Shown here in pieces: positions 15,714 through 23,003 of a DNA stretch of 26,165 nucleotides (positions are counted from its first letter, which is position 1; each line of letters opens with the position of its first letter). The stretch is taken from positions 1 through 26,165 of the forward strand of contig CAYZIL010000028.1 in assembly GCA_964478515.1 (NCBI GenBank), written 5' to 3'. The notes below the pieces were generated by a model. The model was not told the origin of the DNA. It did not search any database and saw only the letters and a program-made list of their open reading frames with translations. Source of the DNA: HGM13233 sp964478515 (GTDB lineage Bacteria > Bacillota > Clostridia > Oscillospirales > Ruminococcaceae). The position numbers and the translations under genes are program-made.

Positions 15714-18182
15714 TTAACCGTAATAAGAGTGGTTGCACGTCGGCGGCAGATGATCCGATTTGTACCAGCCCGTTCCCGTACTGCCGCAGCCGCCGCCGGC
15801 AAGGTCGCCGGTGACCGTACAGTAGGCAGCGGAAACGACGTTGCTCGCCACCGGGAAGGTCTTGTACTCAAGCGGCGCGCTAATGGCCGACATGACGTAT
15901 TTGAATGAGTTACGCGACGCGTACTTGCTGGGCAGTTTGCCGGGAATATCGTAGCCGAGCCAGGTAACTGTGACATAATACGGGTTCATACCGACAAACA
16001 AGTAGTCGTAGTCGTCGGAAGTGGTTCCGGACTTACCGGCCAACGGCATGTTGCCGTAGCGCGCGGCAATACCGGTACCGCCGTTCATAACGCCCTGCAA
16101 GAGCTTGTTCATTATCATGGCCGAATCGTCTGCAAACGCCTTGACTATTTTTATATTGCGCGTTTTGTCGAGGATTATCTTGCCCTCGTAGTCGGTGATT
16201 TTAGTGTAGCTGTGCGGCTCGTAATAGGTGCCGCCGTTAGAGAAGGGCACATAGGCCGCGCACAACTCGCGCATTGAAATGCCGTTGGTAAGACCGCCCA
16301 GCGCCAGCGGCGAGTACGATTTGTCAAGCGTCTCGTCGAGCGTGGAAATACCCAGTCGGGTAGTCAGGAACGCGTAGCTGTATTCGAAGCCTATTAGCTG
16401 CAAACAGCGCACTGCGACTGTATTAATTGACTGCGCAATGGCGTAAGCAACGGTTATTGGGCCGCCGTAGGAGTGCGAGAAGTTGACCGGCCAGTTCGAA
16501 ATGCCGCCGCTCTCGCTGACTTGCAGCGGCGTGTCCGGGAACAGCGTCGAGAACGTAATTGCGTTTATCTCTATTGCCGGGCCGTAGACGCCGATAGGTT
16601 TCATAGACGACCCGATTGAACGCAGCGAGTCGACCGCGCGGTTTAGCGTTCTGCTTTGAGTCTTTTCGCCAACGCCGCCCATAACGCCCACAACTTCGCC
16701 CTCGGTATTGAGCGTTATCAGCGCCGCTTGCGGACGCTCACCGTACTCGTCGAGCACGGTCGAGAACATGTCGTCGAGCATCAGCGAGTTGTAGGTGTCC
16801 TGGCAGAGCTTTTCCATTGTGGTGTAAATGCGCAGTCCGCCGTTGAAGACCATATTCCAGGCCTCGCCGTCGGTCATGCCGTTAATCTCGACCAGGTCGT
16901 TGATGACGTCGTTGATGACCATATCCGTAAAGTAGCTGTAGACGGTTGTTTCCGTCTCTTCAGTTTGAGGAATAGCCAGCTGGCCGTCAATAAGCGTGTT
17001 GGTGAAGACCATGTCTTCGGACTGCTGCAGCGCCTCGGCGTACTCGTCGTCCGTCAAATAGCCCTGCTCGTGCATTGTGTATAATACATACTCGCGGCGC
17101 TCTTTGTTGGCGTCGGGGTTGGTCAGCGGGTTGTATTTTGTCGGCGCGTTGGTAACGCATATTATTGCCGCACACTGCGCCACGTTCAGCTCCTGGGTGG
17201 TGCAGTTGAAATATTCCTTGGCGGCCGCCTCGACTCCGGCCAACTGGCCGCTTAGTCGGAAGGTGTTCAAATATGCCTCAAGTATTTCCTCTTTTGAGTG
17301 CTGGTTTTCCAGCATAATAGCTCGGTAAATTTCGCGTATCTTGCGCAGCGCGCCGGATATGCTGTCGGTCGAGTTGTCGCTGGTAATGTTCTTTATTACC
17401 TGCTGGGTGATTGTCGAACCGCCCTGCGTGTTGCCGAAAATCGGCAACAGATATTCGTTGATAAACGCGGCGAAGGTTCGCTTCCAGTCAACGCCGCTGT
17501 GGGTCCAAAAGCGCTGGTCTTCCACGGCGACGACAGCGTTAATAAGGTAATCCGGCATTTCGCTGTAGCTTATCCAAACGCGGTTTTCGTCGCCGACCAG
17601 ACGCTGCGAATCGTAATAGGTTCCGCTCTCGTCCTTGGCATAAAGGATAGTCGTGTAGCTGAGCTGGACCTTGTTCTCGTCGAGCAGGTCACCGTCGTAT
17701 TTCGTCACGTCGACGACATATATGGAAATCAGCGTTGCCACCACGGCGCCGGTGATTATACCAATACAAATAACCGAAACAATAAAATTGAACACGAAAC
17801 GCAGTATCCGTTTCGGCAGCGGCTGCGCGGCCTCTTCGGCATGGCGCAAAGCGCGCTGCTGTTTGCGCCAGGCGCGGTCGTGTACGGGTTCTTTTTCCTC
17901 GTCCCCTTTGTCGGATTTCGTCTTGGGAACAAAGGAGGCCAGGTCAAAGACCTTGGAGTCGAATCTATCCGGTTCGGTATCTGTTTCCCCGGCAGTGCGG
18001 CGCGCGGCAAAGTCGTCGTCAGTCACCGCGTTGTCGGCGCTGACGTTATTGGTGCTGCTTTTGCCGACCTTGCCGGCAAAGTCGGCAAAGTCCGGGTCTG
18101 CGGACACAGAACCCGGCGTCGCGGCAGCACCGCTTTGCTGCTCGTCGTCGTCAAACGAAAATGTTTTGAATTTATTGTCTAT
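15714..18182 (-). CDS. Class A penicillin-binding protein with apparent ATA start
   Basis: A bifunctional peptidoglycan glycosyltransferase/transpeptidase. A long acidic cytoplasmic N-terminus (1-120) precedes a transmembrane segment (about 126-157). The GT51 domain follows, with AVEDQRFWTHSGVDWKRTF (catalytic Glu about 221) and GGSTITQQVIKN. The transpeptidase domain has SSMK (Ser about 525), SIN (585) and KSGTT (717). All active-site residues are intact. The first usual in-frame start is a GTG at 18107 with no ribosome binding site. The frame is open and coding-like (DNKFKTFSFDDDEQQ) for 25 codons above it, back to an ATA at 18182 that lies 9 bases after GGGAG. An in-frame TGA lies just upstream (18203-18205), so no ATG/GTG/TTG alternative exists. 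With ATA the product has 822 residues. The gene has a strong promoter and opens the wall-synthesis block. Confidence 0.93.
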   Translation of the reverse strand: MDNKFKTFSFDDDEQQSGAAATPGSVSADPDFADFAGKVGKSSTNNVSADNAVTDDDFAARRTAGETDTEPDRFDSKVFDLASFVPKTKSDKGDEEKEPVHDRAWRKQQRALRHAEEAAQPLPKRILRFVFNFIVSVICIGIITGAVVATLISIYVVDVTKYDGDLLDENKVQLSYTTILYAKDESGTYYDSQRLVGDENRVWISYSEMPDYLINAVVAVEDQRFWTHSGVDWKRTFAAFINEYLLPIFGNTQGGSTITQQVIKNITSDNSTDSISGALRKIREIYRAIMLENQHSKEEILEAYLNTFRLSGQLAGVEAAAKEYFNCTTQELNVAQCAAIICVTNAPTKYNPLTNPDANKERREYVLYTMHEQGYLTDDEYAEALQQSEDMVFTNTLIDGQLAIPQTEETETTVYSYFTDMVINDVINDLVEINGMTDGEAWNMVFNGGLRIYTTMEKLCQDTYNSLMLDDMFSTVLDEYGERPQAALITLNTEGEVVGVMGGVGEKTQSRTLNRAVDSLRSIGSSMKPIGVYGPAIEINAITFSTLFPDTPLQVSESGGISNWPVNFSHSYGGPITVAYAIAQSINTVAVRCLQLIGFEYSYAFLTTRLGISTLDETLDKSYSPLALGGLTNGISMRELCAAYVPFSNGGTYYEPHSYTKITDYEGKIILDKTRNIKIVKAFADDSAMIMNKLLQGVMNGGTGIAARYGNMPLAGKSGTTSDDYDYLFVGMNPYYVTVTWLGYDIPGKLPSKYASRNSFKYVMSAISAPLEYKTFPVASNVVSAAYCTVTGDLAGGGCGSTGTGWYKSDHLPPTCNHSYYG

Positions 18183-18281
18183 TTTTAATCGCTCCCTTCG
18201 GAATCAGACGCCTTCGGCAGAAAACCTAAAGTCTGCGGCGTGCACGGTCGCAAGGGCGCAACTGTGCCCCTAATCTTGGAT

Positions 18282-18310
18282 ATTATATCACATAGTATCT
18301 TAAATGTTAA
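18282..18310 (-). promoter_or_regulatory. Strong extended -10 sigma-A promoter of the PBP gene
   Basis: On the minus strand TTAACA (18310-18305), 17 bases, then TGA-TATAAT (-10 at 18287-18282), i.e. an extended -10 element. Transcription should begin near 18275, giving a leader of about 93 bases with short hairpins (e.g. GCC-GAA-GGC) before the ribosome binding site. Confidence 0.85.
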
Positions 18311-18362
18311 GCGGAAGATTATAATTTTACATTTTTACCAATAATCGCCGTGAGGTGATAAT

Positions 18363-18680
18363 ATGAAATACTTTTTCGCCGCTCTCGCTTTTGTGCTGAG
18401 CATGTGTTTTCTCGCCGCAGTCGGCTTTACCGAGCAGCTGTCCGCTTACGCCGGCAGCCCCGCCGCACAGCCGGTATCGCTGAGCGTTACCGAAAGCTAT
18501 ACGCTGCGCGACTACGACGGCCGGCTGGCGCTGTTTGTCGGCGCCGCCAGCGAGCCGGTAATAGTTTACTATACCCGAACCGACTCCCTGCCCGAGCCAG
18601 ACGCGCAGATGCTTGCCGAGGGAATAACCGTTTACGACTACGCTGAACTGCGCGCGCTGGTAGAAGATTACACCAGCTGA
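18363..18680 (+). CDS. Small exported protein of unknown function
   Basis: A 105-residue protein. Residues 1-30 form a signal peptide or single membrane anchor (MKYFFAALAFVLSMCFLAAVGF). The mature part has the pattern YTLRDYDGRLALFVG, then EPVIVYYTRTDSLPEPDAQML, and AEGITVYDYAELRALVEDYTS at the C-terminus. I know this arrangement from short uncharacterised clostridial proteins with a resemblance to the BofC C-terminal domain, but cannot name a function. The ATG is preceded by GAGGTGA at 5 bases. It is divergent from the PBP gene, whose promoter lies in the shared 180-base gap, and is followed 46 bases later by queH. Confidence 0.8.
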   Translation: MKYFFAALAFVLSMCFLAAVGFTEQLSAYAGSPAAQPVSLSVTESYTLRDYDGRLALFVGAASEPVIVYYTRTDSLPEPDAQMLAEGITVYDYAELRALVEDYTS

Positions 18681-18726
18681 GCTGCCGTTTGCATTTGCCG
18701 CTCGTTTGTAATAATATTATTGTGCT

Positions 18727-19359
18727 ATGGAAACGAACGCGCAGAAAAAAATGGATGATCTTATTGCCGGGCTGCAAGCTCCGCCGCGGCTACTGCTGCA
18801 TTGCTGCTGCGCCCCTTGTGCGAGCTATGTGCTGGAATACCTGACACAGTATTTTCGCATCACGGTTTTTTTCTGCAACTCCAACATGGACAGCGACGCC
18901 GAATACCGCCACCGCGCCGCCGAGCTGCGCCGCCTTATAGACGAAAGCGAATACCGCTACGCCGTAGAGTATGTCGACGCCGGCTACGACCCCGAGCTTT
19001 TCGAGCACGCCGCCGCAGGGCTTGAGCGCTGCGCCGAGGGCGGCGAGCGCTGTCGCGCCTGTTTTTTGCTGCGGCTGCGAGCCACGGCGGCCCGCGCCGC
19101 GGCGCAGGACTTCGACTGGTTCGCCACCACGCTCACCGTAAGCCCGCACAAAAACGCCGCCGCCGTCAACGCCGCCGGACTTGCCGCCGCGGCCGAATAC
19201 GGCTGCCGCTACCTTGAAAGCGATTTCAAAAAGTGCGGCGGCTTTCAGCGCTCGCTGCAGCTGTCCGCCAAGCACTCGCTCTACCGCCAAAATTACTGCG
19301 GCTGCCGCTTTTCCCGCCGCGCCGCCGCCACAAACACGAACGGAGAGACAGACATATGA
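18727..19359 (+). CDS. queH: Epoxyqueuosine reductase QueH
   Basis: Catalyses the last step of queuosine biosynthesis, reduction of epoxyqueuosine in tRNA, and replaces the unrelated B12-dependent QueG in many anaerobes. The 210-residue protein shows the family cysteine motif LLLHCCCAPCASY (Cys26, 27, 28, 31), a central CRACFLLRL, and the C-terminal QNYCGCRFS, which together hold the iron-sulfur and metal sites. FATTLTVSPHKN and YLESDFKKCGGFQRS are further signatures. No ribosome binding site is visible before the ATG; the 12-base palindrome AATAATATTATT lies just upstream (18710-18721). The stop overlaps the next gene in ATGA form. No other queuosine genes and no preQ1 riboswitch are seen here. 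Confidence 0.95.
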   Translation: METNAQKKMDDLIAGLQAPPRLLLHCCCAPCASYVLEYLTQYFRITVFFCNSNMDSDAEYRHRAAELRRLIDESEYRYAVEYVDAGYDPELFEHAAAGLERCAEGGERCRACFLLRLRATAARAAAQDFDWFATTLTVSPHKNAAAVNAAGLAAAAEYGCRYLESDFKKCGGFQRSLQLSAKHSLYRQNYCGCRFSRRAAATNTNGETDI

Positions 19360-19763
19360 GAAAATACCTCATCCCCACCGCCATCGTTTTGGTGCTCTTT
19401 CAGAGCGTCCGCGACCTGGTAAAGGAAACCGACCCCTGGGGCGCGCTGCAATATGTCAGCGTCGCAATGGACGTGGTCCTTTTCGCAATTTTAATAGTTT
19501 ATATAATTCGCATCTTCCGCGAGGACAAAAAGAGCCCCGAACAGCTTGAGCAAGAACAGCAGCAGCGCCGCGAACAAGAGCAGCTTGAGCACCGCCGCCG
19601 CATGGCGCAATATCTGCCCAACTACGAGGATATTACCGATTACGACTACACCGACGTCGAGGAGGTCGACGAGATAGTCGAGGGCGAACAGACCGAGCAC
19701 GAACTCGAACAGCTTAAAAAACAGCGCGGCGAACACGCCGACGACGATAAAATAGATACATAA
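19356..19763 (+). CDS. Small membrane protein with charged C-terminal coiled coil, unknown function
   Basis: A 135-residue protein that I do not recognise. It has two hydrophobic segments (about 5-20, and 34-53: VSVAMDVVLFAILIVYIIRI). A strongly charged Glu/Gln/Arg-rich stretch likely to be a coiled coil follows (60-87), then an acidic YEDITDYDYTDVEEVDEIVE region and a second charged helix. The ATG overlaps the queH stop by 4 bases and GGAGAGA lies 6 bases upstream, so it is translated with queH. The C-terminal tail is expected in the cytoplasm. Tight coupling to queH may only reflect a shared operon; no functional link can be read from the sequence. Confidence 0.8.
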   Translation: MRKYLIPTAIVLVLFQSVRDLVKETDPWGALQYVSVAMDVVLFAILIVYIIRIFREDKKSPEQLEQEQQQRREQEQLEHRRRMAQYLPNYEDITDYDYTDVEEVDEIVEGEQTEHELEQLKKQRGEHADDDKIDT

Positions 19764-19809
19764 TACGCCGCGCCGCAGCCGATAATAGCTGCGAAAGGGG
19801 GGCTATATT

Positions 19810-19980
19810 ATGCCCTTTTGGCGCCGGATTGACGCGCACAATATTCTGGAAAGCGTAGACGCGAAAGAAGAATTGCAGCCACCCGCCGCGCGCGGCGACA
19901 GCGACAGCAAAAACAACCCGCTGTACCGAGACGATACAGACAAACGGCTGCGACGCTGGAGCGAGGAACACAAAATGTAG
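19810..19980 (+). CDS. Small basic/acidic 56-residue protein, unknown
   Basis: ATG 19810 is preceded at 7 bases by AAAGGGGGG, a strong ribosome binding site, and the frame runs 56 codons to TAG with the same GC-rich third-position use as its neighbours. The product starts MPFWRRIDAHNILESVDAKE and ends DKRLRRWSEEHKM; it is hydrophilic throughout, with no signal peptide or cysteine. It sits 46 bases after the small membrane protein gene and 7 bases before a strong terminator, the position expected of the last gene of the queH operon. I recognise no family. Confidence 0.7.
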   Translation: MPFWRRIDAHNILESVDAKEELQPPAARGDSDSKNNPLYRDDTDKRLRRWSEEHKM

Positions 19981-19987
19981 CAAATCT

Positions 19988-20016
19988 CCGGCGGGCATTG
20001 CCTGCCGGTTTTTTTT
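19988..20016 (+). terminator. Intrinsic terminator of the queH operon
   Basis: CCGGCGGGC (19988-19996) pairs with GCCTGCCGG (20000-20008) with one G-U pair and an ATT loop, followed by eight T residues. Confidence 0.93.
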
Positions 20017-20026
20017 GCGGTATTAT
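19998..20026 (+). promoter_or_regulatory. Promoter of the YhfC-type gene, overlapping the terminator
   Basis: TTGCCT (19998-20003), 17 bases, TATTAT (20021-20026). The -35 box is made of the loop and 3' arm of the upstream terminator and the spacer contains its T-tract. Transcription would begin near 20033, 40 bases before the ATG. Confidence 0.5.
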
Positions 20027-20072
20027 TTACCCGTGAGCATTTAACGGCCTAAGCGCCGCAAGGAGATAAAAT

Positions 20073-20915
20073 ATGGATTATTCTTATACTGTACCCGCCG
20101 CCTCAATTGCTGTAATGCTGTTGTGCATGGCGGTGGGAATAGCGCTGCCGGTGACGCTGCTCGTCGTGCTGCGCAAAAAATACCGCTGCGACATAGCGCC
20201 GTTCTTCGTCGGCTGCGGCGTTATGCTTGTCTTCGCGCTGATTCTCGAGCAGCTTGTTCACTATGTGGTGCTCAATTCGCAGCTCGGAGCCGCTATCAGC
20301 GCCAACATTTGGCTGTACGGGCTTTACGGCGGCGCTATGGCTGGTCTGTTTGAGGAGTGCGGCCGCTACATAGCTTTTCGCACCGTGCTGCGCGGCAGAC
20401 TCGCCAACGACGCCAACGCGCTGATGTACGGCGCCGGCCACGGGGGATTTGAAGTTTTTGTCATTCTCACCGTAGGTATGATAAACAATCTTGTCTATTC
20501 CCTGCTGCTCAACACCGGCAACGCCGAAATGCTGACGTCCGGGCTGAGCGGGGCGTCGCTTGCCGCCGTGCAGACTGCCTTTGCGCAGCTTTCCGGCACC
20601 AGTCCGGCGCTTTTCCTGGTAAGTATAATTGAGCGCCTCGCCGCGCTCGCCGCGCAGCTTGCGCTGTCTGTGCTGGTCTGGTTTGCCGCCAAAAAAGGCG
20701 GCCGGGCGCTGCTGCTGTGGCCGCTGGCATTCGCATTGCACCTCGTGCTCGACGCCGGCGCCGCAATACTTAACCACTATGTCGGCAACGTCATGCTCGT
20801 AGAGCTTTGTGTGTGGCTGTTTGCGGCACTGTGCGTGTTTATTGCGCTGCGCGTCTGGAAACGCTGCACCGGCTGCTGCCTTTTTGCGCCGAAGACCGAC
20901 AGCGCCGCTCTTTAA
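20073..20915 (+). CDS. YhfC-family intramembrane metalloprotease-like protein
   Basis: A 280-residue polytopic membrane protein with about seven or eight hydrophobic segments. Conserved polar residues lie inside them: GLFEECGRY (Glu94-Glu95), YGAGHGGFEVFV (His123, Glu127) and the later FALHLVLDAG histidine. This arrangement (a paired glutamate, a GHGG-E motif and a late histidine) is the pattern of the YhfC family, related to PrsW/CAAX-type intramembrane proteases. The activity and substrate are inferred only from the family. The ATG follows AAGGAG at 7 bases. It is a single-gene unit with terminators on both sides. Such proteins often act in envelope stress or bacteriocin-immunity-like roles, but nothing around the gene shows this. 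Confidence 0.85.
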   Translation: MDYSYTVPAASIAVMLLCMAVGIALPVTLLVVLRKKYRCDIAPFFVGCGVMLVFALILEQLVHYVVLNSQLGAAISANIWLYGLYGGAMAGLFEECGRYIAFRTVLRGRLANDANALMYGAGHGGFEVFVILTVGMINNLVYSLLLNTGNAEMLTSGLSGASLAAVQTAFAQLSGTSPALFLVSIIERLAALAAQLALSVLVWFAAKKGGRALLLWPLAFALHLVLDAGAAILNHYVGNVMLVELCVWLFAALCVFIALRVWKRCTGCCLFAPKTDSAAL

Positions 20916-20926
20916 GCTTTTTATTT

Positions 20927-20960
20927 AGGACCCGCGCCGTTTTTCGGCGCGGGTCCTTTT
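20927..20960 (+). terminator. Intrinsic terminator of the YhfC-type gene
   Basis: A perfect 13-bp stem (20927-20939 with 20945-20957), TTTTT loop and TTTT tail. The minus-strand tail is A-rich, so it does not serve the convergent htpG well. Confidence 0.92.
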
Positions 20961-20982
20961 GTATATTGGAAAAATGTGCTGC

Positions 20983-22863
20983 TTACATCAGCTCGCAGAC
21001 CAGCTTGGAAAACTCCGCCGGGTCCTCTACCGGCAGTCCTTCAATAAGGCAGGCCTGGTCGTAGAGCAGTTCGGCATATTTCTTTATTTTTTCGCCGTCC
21101 TGCTGCTCGTGCAGCTTCTTGAGCGAGTCGAAAACCGGGTGCTGCGCGTTAAGTTCGAGCACCCGCTCGGCGTTGACTTTGCGCTCGCCCGGCATGGCGT
21201 TTAGCACCTTTTCCATCTCTATTGAGACCGGTCCTTGCGACGACAGGCAAACCGGGTAGCTCAGCAGCCGCGCACTGACCTTGACGGCGCTCACCTTGTC
21301 GCCGAGCGCATCCTTGAGCGCGTCAAGCAGTTCCTTGTTGTCCTTCTCGGTCTGCTCGGTCTGCTGCTTTTCGCTCTCGTCGCCGAGCTCCAGCTCGCCG
21401 GCACTGACTGAGCGGAATTCCTTCTCCTGGTGGGCGTGCAGCACCTGCAGTGCAAACTCGTCGACCTCGTCGCTGAGCAGCAGCAGGTCGAAGCCCGCGC
21501 CCAGTACCCGCTCGGCTGCGGGCAGTTTGGACAGCCGCTCGACACTGTCGCCGGCGGCATAATATATGTATTTCTGTTTTTCGGGCATTGCCGCCACATA
21601 CTCGTCCAGCGTCAGCAGTTTTTTCTCCTTGGCACTGTAGAAAAGCAAAAGGTCTTCCAGCAGTTCCTTTTTGGCGCCGAAATCACTGTAAACACCGAAC
21701 TTCAGCTGCAAGCCGAAATTCGCCCAGAATTCTTCGTAGGCGGCACGGTCGCTGTCGCGCATGTCGGCCAGTTCCTTTTTTATGCGCTTTTCTATAGTGG
21801 CGGCTATCAGCTTCAGCTGGCGGTCGTGCTGCAGCATCTCGCGCGAGATGTTGAGCGACAAATCCTCGCTGTCCACCAGCCCGCGCACGAAACTGAAGCA
21901 GTCGGGCAGCAGCTCGCGGCATTTCTCGGTTATCATCACGCCGCTGCTGTAAAGCTCAAGTCCCTTTTCATATTCCTTGGTGTAATAGTTAAACGGCGCG
22001 CGCGCCGGAATATAGAGCAGAGCGTTGAACGTGGCGCTGCCCTCGGTCTTTTGCACTATTACGCGCTGCGGGTCCTCGTAGTCGAGAAATTTTGTCTTGT
22101 AAAAGTCGTTGTATTCCTCGGGCTTGACGTCCTTTTTGTTGCGCCGCCACAGCGGTACCATGCTGTTGAGCGTCTCGTCCTCCACCACAGTCTCGTACTC
22201 GCTCTCGCTTCCCTCTTTCAGCTTGCTGCGCGTCATCTGCATAACAATAGGGTAGCGGATGTAATCGGAGTATTTTTTTACCAGATTGCTCAGCCGGTAC
22301 TGGTCAAGAAATTCGCTGTATTTTTCCTGCTCGGTGTCGGGTTTAAGCGCCAGTGTCACAGTAGTGCCGACCTCGTCGCGCTGCGCCTCTTTTATAGTGT
22401 AGCCGTCGGCGCCGTCAGACTGCCATTCGTAGGCGACGTCGCCGCCGTCCGGGCGAGTGAGCACAGTGACGCTGCTCGCCACCATAAACGCCGAGTAAAA
22501 GCCGACGCCGAACTGGCCGATAATGTCAACGTCGTCGCCGAGCTCGTTGCCGTTTTTGAATTCCAGCGAGCCGCTGTGGGCAATGGTGCCGAGGTTGTCC
22601 TCAAGCTCCGCGGCGCTCATGCCTATGCCGTTGTCTCTTATTGACAGCGTGCGCGCGTCCTTGTCAGCCGAAATGCGAATGCCGAACTCGCTGCGCGACA
22701 TGCCCTTGCCCTTTTCGTTAAGCGATTGAAAGTAGCGCTTGTCCATCGCGTCGCTGGCGTTCGAAATAATTTCGCGCAAAAAAATTTCTTTGTGCGTGTA
22801 GATGGAATTTATCATCAGATCGAGGATGCGTTTTGATTCCGTCTTGAATTTTCTTTTTGCCAT
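20983..22863 (-). CDS. htpG: Molecular chaperone HtpG (Hsp90)
   Basis: A cytoplasmic ATP-dependent chaperone that remodels client proteins as a dimer. The 626-residue length is typical for the family. The GHKL ATPase domain shows REIISNASDAMDK (Asn35), IRDNGIGMSAAEL (Asp78), IAHSGSLEF and GQFGVGFYSAFMVAS. The middle domain carries LYIPARAPF and VRGLVDSEDLSLNISREML, with the catalytic-loop arginine. The C-terminal dimerisation domain ends in CLIEGLPVEDPAEFSKLV. ATG 22863 follows GGAGG at 7 bases; a longer open frame above it runs through the operator and promoter and is rejected. A CIRCE operator and a promoter lie directly upstream, so repression by HrcA and induction by heat are expected. 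Confidence 0.98.
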   Translation of the reverse strand: MAKRKFKTESKRILDLMINSIYTHKEIFLREIISNASDAMDKRYFQSLNEKGKGMSRSEFGIRISADKDARTLSIRDNGIGMSAAELEDNLGTIAHSGSLEFKNGNELGDDVDIIGQFGVGFYSAFMVASSVTVLTRPDGGDVAYEWQSDGADGYTIKEAQRDEVGTTVTLALKPDTEQEKYSEFLDQYRLSNLVKKYSDYIRYPIVMQMTRSKLKEGSESEYETVVEDETLNSMVPLWRRNKKDVKPEEYNDFYKTKFLDYEDPQRVIVQKTEGSATFNALLYIPARAPFNYYTKEYEKGLELYSSGVMITEKCRELLPDCFSFVRGLVDSEDLSLNISREMLQHDRQLKLIAATIEKRIKKELADMRDSDRAAYEEFWANFGLQLKFGVYSDFGAKKELLEDLLLFYSAKEKKLLTLDEYVAAMPEKQKYIYYAAGDSVERLSKLPAAERVLGAGFDLLLLSDEVDEFALQVLHAHQEKEFRSVSAGELELGDESEKQQTEQTEKDNKELLDALKDALGDKVSAVKVSARLLSYPVCLSSQGPVSIEMEKVLNAMPGERKVNAERVLELNAQHPVFDSLKKLHEQQDGEKIKKYAELLYDQACLIEGLPVEDPAEFSKLVCELM

Positions 22864-22884
22864 ATCCAGGCCTCCGGAATGATA

Positions 22885-22911
22885 TTGGCACTCGTCTGTG
22901 TAGAGTGCTAA
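22885..22911. promoter_or_regulatory. CIRCE operator (HrcA binding site)
   Basis: On the minus strand TTAGCACTC-N9-GAGTGCCAA; only one base differs from the consensus inverted repeat TTAGCACTC-N9-GAGTGCTAA, and the 9-base spacing is exact. It lies just downstream of the htpG -10 box and 21 bases before the start codon, the normal repression position. Confidence 0.95.
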
Positions 22912-22915
22912 ACAC

Positions 22916-22944
22916 AGTATAGCGCCACCATATAGAAAAATCAA
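22916..22944 (-). promoter_or_regulatory. Sigma-A promoter of htpG
   Basis: On the minus strand TTGATT (22944-22939), 17 bases, TATACT (22921-22916). The start of transcription would fall at the edge of the CIRCE element. Confidence 0.8.
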
Positions 22945-22948
22945 TAGC

Positions 22949-22990
22949 TAAAACAGCAAAATGACCGCCCCGCTACAGCGAGACGGCCAT
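22949..22990 (-). terminator. Intrinsic terminator of the DnaD/DnaI/HAD operon
   Basis: A 13-bp stem with several G-U pairs (22961-22973 with 22978-22990), a 4-base loop, and TTTTGCTGTTTT on the minus strand. It separates the replication operon from the htpG promoter. Confidence 0.8.
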
Positions 22991-23003
22991 TTATTTGTAT
23001 TTA

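Noticed and set aside
18681..18726. preQ1 riboswitch upstream of queH
   Set aside because: Only 46 bases, without the short GC stem plus A-rich tail of the known class; only an AT palindrome is seen.
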